DNA from: Chondrus crispus | Taxonomy: Eukaryota; Rhodophyta; Florideophyceae; Gigartinales; Gigartinaceae | Length of the DNA: 64,000 nucleotides | Assembly: GCF_000350225.1 (NCBI RefSeq) | Contig: NW_005179004.1 | Location: 540,042 to 604,041 of the forward strand | Reading direction: 5' to 3' | Shown: one piece after another, positions 9,010 through 21,330 of the stretch | How positions within the stretch are numbered: the stretch's first letter is position 1 | How the letters are laid out: each line of letters begins with the position of its first letter | Position numbers and translations under genes: made by a program | Notes under the pieces: generated by a model | Told to the model about the DNA's origin: nothing | Databases searched by the model: none | What the model saw: only the letters and a program-made list of their open reading frames with translations

Positions 9010-10470
9010 GATGTGACTGCACTTTCGGGAACGTTACTGCAGTTCGCACGAATGGCAGTCTGGTGCGTTCTACTTTCGCACAAGCGATGCCATTGCCATC
9101 AGTAAGTATATAGGCATGATTGATGATGCATCGTACGAGGGATATAAGTTTATTCCGTTCTAATAGCATCAGAGGCCAATCGCTTGGTGAAAGATGGAGA
9201 CTTTCTGGACAATGTCTATCCCAACACGCCAGTATGTATGGTATTAGTGATGGGTGTCGCAATGCGCCTATCTCGGTTAAGCGCTCTTGAATACGGTGTA
9301 CTGCGGTAGTGACCGCGCAGGAAGCGTCTCCCAAAGGTGGGACTGCCTGTCCAGTCAGTGATCTCTAAAAATGAAGTAGCAACAATAAGCGAGCGCAGGC
9401 CGCGATAAGGGCGGTAGGAGGTTGAGCACGATCCTTCGCGCCCTCGTCGTTGTTTGTAGAGTGCGGAGCTTGCCCCTTACTGCGCGGGTGCATTTTTGTC
9501 TCGCCATGAGAAGACTTTCGCTGTCGCGATGCAGGCGCCAACCCCGGTTTGTCACGAGAATGCTCAGTCCAATGCTATCGCACGCTCAAGGTTGCTGCAA
9601 TTTATCACACCGGGGGGAATTCAAAGGGCAGGGGACATGAGAGGCGATAGGAGGGCTGAGTAGTCCGGTAGCTTAATAGCCACCGGACTACTCAACCCTG
9701 CATCATTATGAAGCTAAAATGCAATCCCCTAGTCCCCGCGCTCCAGACAGAGGCGCTTCTATTGCCATGCCACTGTGTGCTGTACTGACTCTTGAGAATC
9801 CTGCTTCACAGACGTCCCGGACTGTAACCGCCCCTGTCGTGCAAGTGGTGTATCTTTCTTGTCGGGAACGCTTCTGTTGCGAGCACCAAAAGCAGCCTGG
9901 TGTGTGCTACTCGCCCATATCTGTGCGATTACTTTTCATATGACATGTAGAGCCATTCCGTTCCAGAAGTATTTGGAGGCCTGTCACTTGGTAAATGTCG
10001 AACCACTTGAAAATGTACACGGTTGCCTATCCGTGAAATATGGCAAGGTGTCCTGCAATCGTAGTTACGCTTTGTGTTTCGTTTCTCAGGAAGGACTGAT
10101 TGTGCATATTACCGCTGTACCACCGTACAGCACACTCATCGGATAGGTCATTAGGCCCTGGCGCCGAGCTGTCATTGCTGCCGGGTAGTACATGGCAAGA
10201 GGCTCCACGACATGGAGCCGTGTTCTCTCTTTACGGTGTCCTCGTACGATGGGAGTGTATAACACATCATAGTGTCATCTCGCAATTGCTTTGGTCCCCC
10301 GAGACACCCGCGTAACTTCGTCCAAATGAAATGACCCGATACGTGGTTGTACCAAAGGCCACTGCATAATCTCCTTCCTCACTGTACATAAAATTATATT
10401 TGGCGTTTGAAAACCCGACGATAAATAATCACACAGGTGATGAGCGGCAGGCGATCCGAGATTTTAGCAA
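9010..10470. other. No gene recognised
   Basis: Only short, shadow-like frames are present. A consensus-like splice donor gtaagtata near 9102 could belong to a decayed exon after the SLAC1-like gene. The only other structure is the inverted repeat at 9653-9698. Confidence 0.5.
9653..9698. repeat. Inverted repeat, 13-bp perfect stem plus GGG/CCC
   Basis: TGAGTAGTCCGGT (9657-9669) and its complement (9682-9694) around a 12-nt spacer, extended by GGG and CCC after one mismatch. It is isolated in non-coding DNA and may be the fused ends of a deleted small transposon. Confidence 0.85.
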
Positions 10471-10476
10471 CTTTTT

Positions 10477-10482
10477 TTTATT
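10477..10482 (-). terminator. Polyadenylation signal AATAAA of the secreted-protein gene
   Basis: AATAAA on the minus strand, about 200 bp after the stop codon, within a run of A. Confidence 0.6.
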
Positions 10483-10678
10483 GCAGACTGCAGCGACGCT
10501 CGATCTGAAAGATCAAACTCACTAGGAGCGAATACACTCTTCATAGCTATTCTCCAAGCGTCCGCGCTTCAGAAAGGGGATTCTCACCTCCAATGGGACA
10601 CTTCTCAACTTCAGCCTCAGCGACTGCTGGCGACGGACAGATAGCCCAAGAAGAAGTTCACTATCAGAAAGGACACTT

Positions 10679-11050
10679 CTAGTAATAAGGCGGCTTGTAG
10701 GGCCTCTTCTTGTGGGCCTTCTTCTTGTAGGGCTTGGGCGGGTAACCGTAGCCTCCGCCTCCATAGTGGTTCTTGCAGAAGAATCCCTTGAAGTACTTGT
10801 AGTGGGAGTAGATTTTGCAACCAAATGCAACCTTGCAGTACGGGTACTTGTAGCAAGCCCTCCAGGCAGCCTTCTTGGACTTGTAGCATGTCTTAGGGCA
10901 GTACCCATACGAACGTTCTGCCACATCCATGTCCTCTTCAATGTCATTCTGCTCAGTGAGATCGCCTTCCATGGGAATCTCGTCCAGGGCGAAGGCGACT
11001 GCGACCAGGGCCAGGAGGACCAAAAGGAAAAATGTTCCTGTACGAACCAT
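10679..11050 (-). CDS. Secreted Cys-, Tyr- and Lys-rich small protein
   Basis: A 123-residue protein with a clear layout. A signal peptide (MVRTGTFFLLVLLALVAVAFA) is followed by an acidic segment of about 25 residues (DEIPMEGDLTEQNDIEEDMD...), then a basic Cys-rich domain with six Cys in the pattern C-x3-C-x10-C-x5-C-x5-C-x13-C, then a Gly/Tyr/Pro/Lys-rich tail ending PPYY. Six Cys suggest three disulfides. An acidic pro-segment ahead of a basic Cys-rich part recalls processed secreted peptides, while the Tyr/Lys/Gly tail recalls extracellular-matrix or adhesive proteins. No named family was recognised. The start is the ATG at 11050; the open frame extends upstream but only with non-ATG codons, and the signal peptide begins here. 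A TATA box 117 bp upstream and an AATAAA signal about 200 bp downstream frame a complete intronless unit. Confidence 0.8.
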   Translation of the reverse strand: MVRTGTFFLLVLLALVAVAFALDEIPMEGDLTEQNDIEEDMDVAERSYGYCPKTCYKSKKAAWRACYKYPYCKVAFGCKIYSHYKYFKGFFCKNHYGGGGYGYPPKPYKKKAHKKRPYKPPYY

Positions 11051-11166
11051 GTTAGCAAGGGCAAATGTGAGATACGAGCTTGCTGAAAGTCTGTTTGGTT
11101 CTTGCTTCAGCTGGAGAGAAGGTAATGAGATAGGGTGACTGAGTCTGGTGTGCACCGGAACTGCTA

Positions 11167-11174
11167 TATTTATA
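11167..11174 (-). promoter_or_regulatory. TATA box of the secreted-protein gene
   Basis: TATAAATA on the minus strand, 117 bp upstream of the ATG, would give a 5' leader of roughly 85-90 nt. Confidence 0.6.
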
Positions 11175-13283
11175 GCATTCTAGATCGCCCAAATCTTCAA
11201 GAATGTTCAACAGCTTCGGGTAGCAGTCACGAGTTTAGTCAAGGAACATACACGCAAAACTGCCTCAAATGCTAGGTTTCCATCCTACGATAACAAAATA
11301 TTATCGTACACAAGGCCGCTTCAACGTTTGCTTTTTGGCAATGTTGAACTCAAGATTGCATTTGAATAAGGGATGCATCCTTGCGAAACCTTTTCTTTAT
11401 TGGCAGAGAAATAAAATGTGTTCGAGAGAACTTATCCGAACGTTTGAGACGAAAAGGACTCTCCAAGATGTAAGATCTTGCACAAGAGTTGTTACGCATA
11501 TGATAGAAGGGTGCATGCCCTTTCTACATACTGTATATTTCACTGTTATGATTTGCCAGTACAGCTGAACCTTTCGTTATATGCCCTCACTTGTCTACAG
11601 CCACTCTTTTCACTTAGAAGTGCATGCCTTCATAAAATCTCGCACTCTAGGATTGTAATCGTTTCTACGGTTGTCCAACATTGGAAGCTCCCCTCCCAAC
11701 AAGAGTATCCACGATTGGATAGCAAAGGCAAATTCGTATACTTCATTTAGGTCGCAGGGAAACGAACAAGCTCAAACAAGGATGAGACATTATGAATGTC
11801 AACAACAAAAATCGAGGCATGAGAGAAATAGCACGTTTAAATGAGAGTTTTAAAGATGTGTGTCTCTGGCTGAGCTATTGAGTACGGCTGGTGTGGCCTC
11901 TATCAGAGTATCTAATGATTACTCTGAATTCTTACCGGTGGATGAATGAAAACCCGCATAGAGTTACAAAACTAGAAAACAATCTTATTCAACCGTGCCA
12001 GTCCGATCGGAAGCAGCGAATACTCAAATACGCAGTTTTTTCGACATGGAAAGTAATGGTGTGATAGGGAGCGAAAGGAATTTGGGGATGCTCTATAGTT
12101 TTGTTGTGTACTGCAGGGGATCTACCGTTCACTCGCAACTTTTTAGAAAAAACAAAGACGGCGAACCGATGTAACTGTTCAAGTTATGTCCCCTATTGCT
12201 ACGAATTTGTGGACAGTACATGAACTTGATTACAACAGGGCAGCGAGAAGAAAATGATATGAGAAAACTTGGAATAGACTGGGTGAATGAGTCTTCACAC
12301 AAGGGCTTTTGGAAGATACTTCAGGAATGGATGGATGCAACGCAATTGCTCCATAGAGAATCTAAACATCAGAAGAGTATCGTGTAGAGGGCAACGCCAA
12401 GAAAAACGAATCTGGTCGGCAGCACAAGCTGCCAGGAAAACAATAGTAGAGCGCAAGTGTCGCTCCATCCACCACGGACAACGCCAGCAGAGGACCAAAC
12501 TAAGTCATAGACTGCCGAAAAACTATTGTACTAGCAATACCACAAAGCCCGTTATTGGCTGATGAGTCCCTCAGTATCAAGATTTCAAGCATCATTGCAT
12601 GGCTCTGGTCAGCGTTTGTATCAACCGATGGTTCGTTTTCTCCTAACCCACGACGAAACTAGGAATGCCGGGGTCAATGCTTCGTCACCCACATCTACCA
12701 ACTGTCGTCGCGAGATTGAAGACGTCATGGCAGTGCTACCTCCTTTACGGTTTGCATGCGGACGTTGTAGTATAGCTCCCTGCGACACTGTCGTGGACAC
12801 CTCCTCGCAAAGCGCATATCATAGGCAAACCATTCCATCTACCCGCCTATCAAGGGGTAGGGAATGACCACAGAATATGCGCTTTCCGCCAAGAACACTA
12901 GCTTTCAAGAGCCAGCCCGAGTTCGAAGTGGAAAGAGCACGGTAACAATGGAAATGCGGGAAGGGAGCCCGGCCGCATTTCCAAAGTCTTCCAGTGCAGC
13001 GCAGCAAATCCCCTTCTGAATGAAAACAACTTCGTCTCGGCTGAATGAAGGGGAGGGACGACTCTGTGGGTTTTCCAAACGCATTAGGAAACTGAGGGGC
13101 GTGTACCAGATCCGCCACGAGCGCATATGCCCCGGGCGTAGAAACTACATTGTTGCCGCAAGCAGCAACCCTACCATTAGGCGTGGACACACGAGGCACG
13201 CTAGGGCGTCGAGCAGATTTTGATTTGCTAGAGACCACATCGTAATCAGATTAGGATGCGGTCTCCAGCAAATCAATATAATA
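11175..13283. other. No gene recognised
   Basis: About 2.1 kb without a convincing gene. Frames at 12562-12867 (+) and 12819-13238 (-) oppose each other and show no domain. Confidence 0.5.
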
Positions 13284-13789
13284 CAGGGGGGGTCGCGATA
13301 TAGTGCCATCTTTGTTAGTGCCAGCTCCGATACTGCGGTACCCTTCTGCGGGGTGGCACGAATTTTGAGCCAAAAACAAAGGGTCTCTAGAGAGGCAGTT
13401 GGATGGACGTACTGCCCGAGAGCCACTGCCGCCGCGGAAAGATATTATGCAGTTGCTAACTCGAATAGAGTCTATGGCGGAAAAAGGCGGGGCTGATGAT
13501 GCAATTAGACATCTGCAAAAGTGTAGGCTGGCATTTATGGCTGCGAAAAAGGAGGAAGTCAATGCGACGGCTCGGCAGCTACTAATATCATAAATGCTTG
13601 ATTAGACTTGAGTCTGTAGTGAAGATGCAAAGCATGAGTGATGGCGTCGTGCGAGCGGACTTTCTGAGCAGTGATGTAAGGAAGTGGTTGCAAAAAAAGC
13701 CGTAAATCTCATTATCTTACAGTGTGTTCGATATGGTGCCGTTTTCGGCCCACTGACATAGGGTAGCACTATATCGCGACCCTCCACTG
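13284..13789. mobile_element. pogo-type MITE, 506 bp
   Basis: Terminal inverted repeats start with CAG and share GGGTCGCGATATAGTGC (13289-13306 and the complement at 13763-13784). The element is flanked by TA at 13282-13283 and 13790-13791. A CAG terminus with a TA target is the hallmark of pogo/Tigger elements. An internal 64-codon frame (13399-13593, +) with a helical KGGADDAIRHLQKC stretch may be a remnant of the parent transposase. Confidence 0.85.
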
Positions 13790-13804
13790 TACCACGTCCC
13801 GGTA

Positions 13805-14621
13805 CAGGGGGGGGGAACCCCATTAGTGCCACTTTTACTTATGCCACCCTCCCACTAATGCCGGCCAGATGCACGAACACGAAAAGTGCCACGTGTCACA
13901 CGGGTCCGGGTGTTTTGCTGCGGTTGGTCCGTCGCGCGTGAAAACATGTGAAAGCGGCTTCTAAGCCCGATCCTACTGTACCTACCGAACAGCGCTCACA
14001 GACCTTAGCTTGTCCTCCTTATGGATCTGGTTCCGGAATAAAAAAAGCAACGCGCATGCGCCTGACAATAGCGCAGAAGCTGGACATTGCAGATCTGCTC
14101 GACAATGGACACTGTGCCGCAGCAATTAAGCGACAGTTCGGCATCGCAGGGCGCACCGTGCGAAAAATCAGAGCTACTGCTCCCACATTACTCCGCGTAG
14201 CCAACAAGAAGCCAAAATCACTGCAAATAAAGACCCGTCAGGCCGTAACGGTCCCCAATCTCGAAGCAAACCTGCTCGAATTTCTCAATTACGCCAGATC
14301 GGCGAAGATGCCGGTAACACAAAATGTCCTGCAGACGAGGGCACGCATGATCCGGGAACACATGCTCAAGGCCCCAGCGACTGAAAAAGAACACCGCGTG
14401 CCTCACAAGTTTACAGCATCTCGCGGGTGGGTGGAGAATGCCAAGTTTCAGACGCTCTATCGTCTCGTTTCTCACTGCAAAACACGACAGAGATCCAACG
14501 CGGAGCGGGCTGACGTTAATTTGCAAGTGCATGAAAATAGATGTGACGACGTCACCTACTAATGCCATCTCCCAATAGTGCCTGTTTTTGGGGTCTCGCA
14601 CGGGGCGGCACTAATGGGGGG
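13805..14621 (+). mobile_element. Truncated pogo/Tigger-like DNA transposon
   Basis: Lies 13 bp right of the MITE. Left end TA|CAGGGGGGGGG...CCCCATTAGTGCC; right end, read inward, starts TA|CCCCCCATTAGTGCC. The two ends share CCCCATTAGTGCC but not the outermost bases, so one end is altered. About 800 bp is far too short for a full pogo element and no DDE domain is present. Confidence 0.6.
14056..14562 (+). pseudogene. Pogo/CENP-B-type transposase N-terminus (two helix-turn-helix domains)
   Basis: 168 codons from ATG 14056. Residues 1-45 (MRLTIAQKLDIADLLDNG, then AAAIKRQFGIAGRTVRKI) form a psq/CENP-B type helix-turn-helix. Residues about 70-135 end in KFTASRGWVENAKF, the signature of the second HTH (HTH_Tnp_Tc5). 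The DDE catalytic domain that should follow is absent and the frame stops 60 bp before the right end, so this is a DNA-binding half only. It could still bind the ends of related elements such as the adjacent MITE (inference). Confidence 0.72.
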
Positions 14622-14629
14622 TAGTTGGG

Positions 14630-17317
14630 TCTAGGCTTGGTATAAGATGAACGAACGAGTTTGGACACGTGTATGACGAGGTACCGCTGGTAGGACTGTT
14701 TGGCAAAAGTAGACAACAGCAGTATGAATTCACCCGCGATCTTAAGGAAACAAACGCGTACCCACCTATCGCTCTACGACAATTTCGAAACAGCTCGCCA
14801 AATCCCAACATGCCTGCCTTTACGCTGCCGTCGGCGGTAACGAAAACGTTTAGAGGCCTCGAAGACATCGCGACGCCTACAGGATACCCTCTCTAAGTCG
14901 GCACTCAGGGCTTGCGAAAGGAGCTATTCTTCACGCGAAAACGCGGCGCGAAGGAGCTTGCTCGCGGCAGCTCCGGATAACTGAGTGGTTCCAGTAGTAG
15001 GCGGTTTTAACGTCCGACGCATTTGCTTCGCAGAAAAGATTGCTATCAAACTTGCTTCTAGCTACAGTAAGCATAACCTTTCAGGCCAGGTAGGACTTGA
15101 TATAGGGCGACCTGGACAGATTCGGCCGGCCCCTTCCTCCCCTGCCCCCGTATACGTGATGCCTGGTCCAGCAAAGCATTATATCCTCTGCACTAATCAC
15201 GCGCGGGTTTCAGTGTAAAAGACTACCTCCAGGGATTACGCGTCTAGCAGAGACAAAATCAATAGGTGATCTCCCTGTGTGGTCTTCGTGACACCGCGGC
15301 GGTCTTCCCAAACAGGCCCAGTGTTTTGTGGCTTGTATTGTATGAAAGTTTATTTGGCTCTCCAGTGTATGAGTGGAACATCCTTTGGGGCTTGCGATTT
15401 GACCTTGCCGATCGGCATGCAGATCGCAAGGATTTGTCTTAGTCGCAAGGCTATGTAGTAGACTGACCGAATATCTCTGAATAAAAGACAGAACTACAAT
15501 GCGGAGGAAGAATAAGGTACAAGGGACAGCGCAAAGGTGTAACAAGGCGAGCGTGCTTTGGACTTGGTGCCATAGCAAAATAGTGTCTCACTTCCTACAT
15601 ACCTTCCAAAATATAGAGGTCCTCGAGAATTCACCGACTGTCGCAATGCTTCACCTCGGCTTGAATATGCCCACGTCTCTTTGGGACCGAAATCGTAAAA
15701 CCGGCGGGACCTGTGACAAGCCAGACCGCTGCCGGCCCAGCAACGCAACGATTTAGAGTGTACCACACGTGTATAAGGCCCGGGCACACACTGCCAAAAT
15801 GTTTTCTTCTGATGCGTTCACGGCAAGATTCTGCGTGAAGGGCGTGCTCCTTGATGCTGTCCAAAATCAGGCCTGCGACACACTCTAGCAAACTTTTGCA
15901 ACTTTCCTGCTTTATTTCTGACCGATTGCTTGTGGTGATCGCCCAGATCACAACTCCAGACAGTTATGCTGAGGGATTTGGGGATTTAATATTTTTTGCA
16001 ATTTGGAGCCATTCCTTTGGCTTGATTGTGTTTCAGGTGTGTATTCTAGACTGCAGGTTGCGTGTCCTTGACCAACTATATGTACTCCGCTACCCTCACA
16101 AACCAAGAAAAGGGAAGAATCCCCTTTTTTTCTTGCATCAACAACCAGAACGCCCCCTTTCCAAATTGAAGCATAGCTAGGCCAGTCGAATCAGAGACAA
16201 AAACTCGTTTACAGTAGTTACAGATACAGGTCTTGTCTCAGTTACAGCCCATTCAACTCTGAATTGCGGTACCAATTCGGACATGGAGAAAGTCGCTTCA
16301 ACTGCTTAGTGGGGAAGGACAGTTGGACGGTCATAGACTGCGGGATGTATTGCAGTCACGATTGCGTTGTCTATATATTTTGCGCACCGTGGTGATAGTT
16401 GAGGTACGCGTAGATATGATAACGACTTGTCGTGACGTGTCCATACAGTCAGGACACGACACGAAAGGATCCACATCAGTGAAGTACAGCAAGGCAGCCA
16501 GGTTTTTTTTTTTTTTTTTTTGGTTTTGTTTTCACTGGCAGCTCTTGCTTATACTTTAGAAACGGCAACCTCAATAAACAAGACACAGCACCGTAACTTG
16601 CTCTTGTTTTGTATATCTCTCCAGAGACTGGACACTTGCGCATAGATATTTAGAAAACCGTCCCCGCAGTATCACGACTGCGTGCGCTATCCACAACCCT
16701 GCCACTCTAAACACAGTAGTTGTCAAATCAGGACCGGAACAACAAGGCGTGGTTGGTCAGCAAAAATAACGGTTTGTGCAGTACCGGCCCCATGCCATTT
16801 TCAGTGCATGGTCGCGTTCTGTTTGCTATATGCAGGGCAGAAAACATGAAGGGCTTCTGGGAATGGATAATTCGGACTTAGGGATAGAATTTGCGTCAAA
16901 AGGCGAGCATGCAGATTCCTATGCGTGATCCATTACTTGGCACAGGAAGGCTGTAGCACGATGCAACAACTACGCTGAGAATTTGAAGTACTATTAAGGG
17001 ACCTTAGTTGCCGCCACACGGCGGCGGCCTGTCGCCTGCAACATGCATTCGACAGCCATCTGTAGAGTACCATGACAAAGACACGAGCGTTATGCAGTAC
17101 AAGTGCTGACATGGGATACAGTGCAGTAATTTGAAAGGAATCTGATCTCAGATGTGTCCGAGAGAGTGTGAACGGCACTTTGCGCATTTTGAATTTGCTT
17201 CGACGGCCAGGCTGCGTACTAAGATCATATGAAGGCCCGCTGATCTCATCAGGTCATTTGTGGTAAGCTCTACTTTGCAACTGCAGATCCGGAAATGAGT
17301 CTACTGTACTTGCTCCA
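14630..17317. other. No gene recognised
   Basis: About 2.7 kb of AT-richer DNA with only short opposing frames and a run of 19 T (16503-16521). No domain, tRNA or repeat end was identified. Confidence 0.5.
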
Positions 17318-17321
17318 CTAG

Positions 17322-17936
17322 TGTCTATTGGACGGACGTTTTTGATCATTTGAGGCGAAAAGAGCCTCATCTGAGGCTTGGAAAATAATAACATCCTCAC
17401 GGTTCAGAACATCAGTTACGCCCTGTCGAAGTGTCGAACATGACTGCAGTACCCTGTTACATGCCCCTTCACTGCAGCTATAATTTCAAGCACGAAGTAA
17501 ACCACCACCGGTCCAGCCGCCATCTATACATATATTATGCCACTTAGAAGCGTTTTATTGTATTCCTTAATGCATCAACATTGGTCTTGTGAAAGGATGT
17601 TCCAAAGTGGTTTGTGGCTACTGAGTGCTTCAGGACTCTTGTTGCGAGTGCATAGATGTGCGCTCCTCGCACCAGTCGCAGATCTAAAGTGGCAGAGGCC
17701 ATTTGATTGACTGTGAGGATTTTTCCTGTCTGTCAAAGCATTAGAAAGACCCTCCTAAATACCGTGCATTCTAGGTGCCTTCAAGGGACTTGGACATTGT
17801 TTTTTACTCTTAATGTTACTGTTTCGCGGTGACTATGGCTTTCAGTTCTCCTTCTTTGCGCCAGAAACGGCGCGGCAAAAAGGCCTCATACTGTATGAGG
17901 CGAAATCCTCAAATGAGGCGCATTGTCCAATAGACA
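17322..17936. mobile_element. MITE of the piggyBac-like family, 615 bp, CTAG target
   Basis: Perfect 12-bp terminal inverted repeats TGTCTATTGGAC (17322-17333 and complement 17925-17936), flanked by CTAG at 17318-17321 and 17937-17940. Subterminal CCTCA..TGAGG palindromes (17907-17918, 17884-17900 and near 17360) match those of the larger element at 18770-21531. There is no coding capacity. It is probably mobilised by that element's transposase (inference). Confidence 0.85.
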
Positions 17937-18474
17937 CTAGAGTGTGCTGTTTGGTCCGTGTGTGGATGGCAAATTTCCCCGGTTAAGCAGGGTTCAGGCC
18001 GATCCAAGGTAACACGTTCTCGCAGTGATCACACACTCCAGAGATGTGCACCGCGATCGGTTAGAATAGCTTGTGAAGAAGGAGTATCCATCAGCCAGCG
18101 CAACTGTCATCAGTTGTGTGTGTACCAAATTGCCCATGTAATCTCCTGCGCACTCTTCCTGATGTAAACAATCATCGACTGTTGAAGCAACAACCGTTTT
18201 GTATGTCATTCAACAACGTCGCACTAGCAGTGGGAGATACTACAGTTCTTACGAATACACTTAAGTTCAATCGAGATATTCCAACTGACTGCGTCGGTGA
18301 CCAATAATCCTTCTAGATGTTGCAATGGGCAATGTCGGATCGGTGACGGAAAGGATGGTGAACACTTTGAAGGCTGTGCTGAAGGAACGATACCTCGTTT
18401 ATTCCGCAATCTATCTCTCGCTTCCTTAAGACTATCGGCCCTGCGCCGTCGCCTGTGGGTGACAGTGCGTGGTG

Positions 18475-18511
18475 TACTGCGTGTGCACGTGTGCACGTGT
18501 GCACGTGTATG
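18475..18511. repeat. gtgcac microsatellite
   Basis: Repeats of gtgcacgt/gtgcac between about 18479 and 18506. The same short motif occurs near 3392 and 57555. Confidence 0.7.
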
Positions 18512-18932
18512 GGTATGTTACAGGTACCACCTGTAGGCTTGATTTACACAACAATCAGGTGCTTTATCAGTTCTACTTCGCGAACAACACCTTTCTCAAT
18601 GTGGTGCCAGAAAGAGTCCGATGCCCCCTCGACCTCTGTGGGTCGGGGGGCGACGGCGGCTTTATTGGAGTGTGCGGGATCTTTGCCCTAATGGCAGTGC
18701 ACTGTCTAGTGTGCTGTCTTATCTGGGTGGAACCACACTCAACGAACACACACAACAGAAGTACCCTAGTGTCTAGAGGACCGGCAATTTGCCTCATATG
18801 AGGTCAAATGCTCTACAGTAAAATGTAAACAAAATCTAAGATTTTCGCAAGTATAGAAAAAAAGGAGCACAATTTTTACAAAGTAGAACTTTCAAAGACT
18901 ACAAAGACAACTATAAGCGACTAGTTAGTAAC

Positions 18933-19004
18933 TGACAAGCCAGCTCAGTGGTCTGCAAAGATCGCTGAGTCTTAGAGGCCGGGGTTCAACTCCTCGTTGA
19001 GCAC
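18933..19004 (+). ncRNA. tRNA-like sequence with Pol III A and B boxes
   Basis: AGCTCAGTGGT (A box, 18942-18952) and GGTTCAACTCC (B box, 18983-18993) are spaced as in a tRNA, with a T-arm-like CGGGG TTCAACT CCTCG. The acceptor and D stems do not pair well, so it is a tRNA pseudogene or the head of a tRNA-derived SINE lodged in the piggyBac-like element. Confidence 0.4.
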
Positions 19005-19450
19005 TTTAGTGGTCGAAAAATCCCTTCAGGGATCTCAATGGTTCTTGTTCGTGACCTGCAGCCCCGGACGCTTTATAGCGCCCACTCGAACATGAGATTG
19101 AATACGGTGACATCTTATAAACGGGCATTCCGACACGGCTGCAGGTCTTCCAAGCAGCTCTTTAGACGTAGGATAGAACCATAGCGAGCAAAAGGAGTTT
19201 TTGTCTCTTTGTGCTCTATTTTACTCAAATGTCAGTTTTAATAGCCGAGAACGCCTTAAGCACTAGTAGTACTTACCTTTGTAAGTAATATCGTGTCGTT
19301 CGTCGACTTGTTTCTTAAAACAGTCACGCCCAGTCTGGTGATGAAAAGGTATACTTTTTGGTTAAAATATACCTTGCAGGCTCAGCAAATAAACTTTGAC
19401 TTTTTTGTACCTTTGCAAATATTGCATCTGGATTTATAAAGAGCACAAGT

Positions 19451-21330
19451 CTACTCGCCGGATGCGCTTTTCCGCTTGCGAGCGGTTGGAGTTAGGTGAG
19501 TACCAATTCCACTGCCAAACCCAACATCTTCATCTTCAACAGCACTGTCTGATTCTTGCTGACGTAACGATATACGATCATATTTGTTATCAATCAACTG
19601 GTCAGCAAGCTCACAATAAAACTGATTTGGAGACATCCTAGAACCATCTCCTTTTGCTCCTCCGTACAGTTTCCATGCATTCATAATGCAAATGGCCAAT
19701 GACGAAGTGTTGACACGCCTAGACCACTCCTTGACTTCGAACTTCTTTTTCAAGCCGAGATCATCCTGACGAGATCTATTGTGGCTGTCAATCTGAGAGC
19801 AAGTTTCATAATACTGCTGTCAGACTAATCGCGCCATGACGTGTACGCCATCTCTCGCGGTAGATTGGAGTTCCTTCGTTGGATGTTCTGACAGAACTAA
19901 TAAAGTATCTGGGGTCTCGGTCCACCCACATCACTGCCATAAGGTGAGGCCCGGCCACCGGCTTTGACACTAGTGTGACGTGCTATCCCTTTTGAGCAAT
20001 CTCCAGATGAGATAGATATTTCATCGGATATTTCTTGGTAGATGTCTTCACCACACCTGTGAATCTAAGACTTTTTTCATAAAGTGATTCGGCCGTGTGG
20101 ACAGAAGCAAAGTATGAATCCGCGCAGACACACGATTGGTGAGAAACCATGGCTGTAACAACCTCAAAGTCACTGCGGTTCCGTGTAAGTGGTCACTTTC
20201 AAAATCCTTTAAAGAAGTCTCCTCAGCTGAGACGACGTTCTCAATTCTTATTATGATTCCATTTTTCCACATGCAGCAGTCTTCAACTCACAGCCATTCT
20301 CGGGTTTTCGGTCCATGGCAACATAATGAGGAAGACCGGTTTCAATCCAATCTCCTCCAAGTCCATACCAGCGTGACATTTTCTCATCAACGCAAATGTT
20401 CTGTGATGGAATCAAATGAGATGCTCTGTGATCATTGATTGCGACCATGAAATCCCCGATCATACCCCATCTGTCATTTGAGTCAGCTAGAAAGCTGAAC
20501 GTGACATTCTGACGAAGCTCCTCGAATCTTCTGCGGGAGATGATGTTTTCGAATTGAGGTTGGGGGAGATATTTGCTGGTTTCCTGTGAGCTCCAAAGAG
20601 ACCTTCTGGTGCTGAATTCAATCCGAGTCATAAGGATTAGCACCCCGAAAAACTTCAAAATTTCACCTCTTGTAGTCAAGCGAAGTCCCCTTGATTCTAT
20701 TGCATCGTTGGTGTGGGAAACCATTAATGCCAAGTGCTCCTGTGGGAACATCCACATGAAGCAGTCCATGGGATGCATTTGAGATGGACTGTCACCACGG
20801 GATATAATCTCATCAATCGGTCCAATCACCTTCCATCTTCTCGGCGGTATCATACCATTTAAATGCATCGTGACTTCCTCACGCTTCCAGGTCCGGCCGT
20901 GGACATTCATGAGGCCATCTTGGGAATCCATTTCGTCACTCTCGCAGATCCTCGTACTCGGGCTCAGTGTTCCTTCCAGTGGCGTCACGCGGTCCTCTGT
21001 AGGCTCCGGTCGCGCATAATGTTCAGTTTCTTGATGGATATGATCTTCAGGGTCGTCATTGATCAGGTCCATCACTTCACCAGCCTTGATGTTATCTATG
21101 CGAAGCGTGACTTCCTTGACGCCATCTGATAATTCCCATTTAGCCCTGACTGAAGTGACACTGCAACACTTCACTTCGTCAGTTTTCATGCCGATGACAG
21201 TTCCCGTGACCGACTTGATCTTCCAGGCGGCTCCATACATGCGACGACATTTACTCTGAGCTGTGAGCAGTCTTGCACGAGTGTGGACGCGGTTACCTGC
21301 AATAATTCGAGGATCATTGACGCTCACCAT
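19451..21330 (-). pseudogene. piggyBac-type (DDE_Tnp_1_7) transposase, frameshifted
   Basis: Starts at ATG 21330. The first ~150 residues are not conserved. The core begins at MDCFMWMFPQEHLALMVSHT, then LTTRGEILKFFGVLILMTRI, and reaches the first catalytic Asp in NICVDEKMSRWYGL. After KTAACGK the frame changes near 20262 (HGTAVTLRLLQPWF), then changes again near 20140 to give CADSYFAS with the second Asp and GVVKTSTKKYP. The third Asp is in IDSHNR in the C-terminal region (19451-19800), which ends with a basic TARKRKSASGE tail. All three Asp survive but at least two frameshifts make it a pseudogene. Similar proteins are common in oomycetes and algae. Confidence 0.85.
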
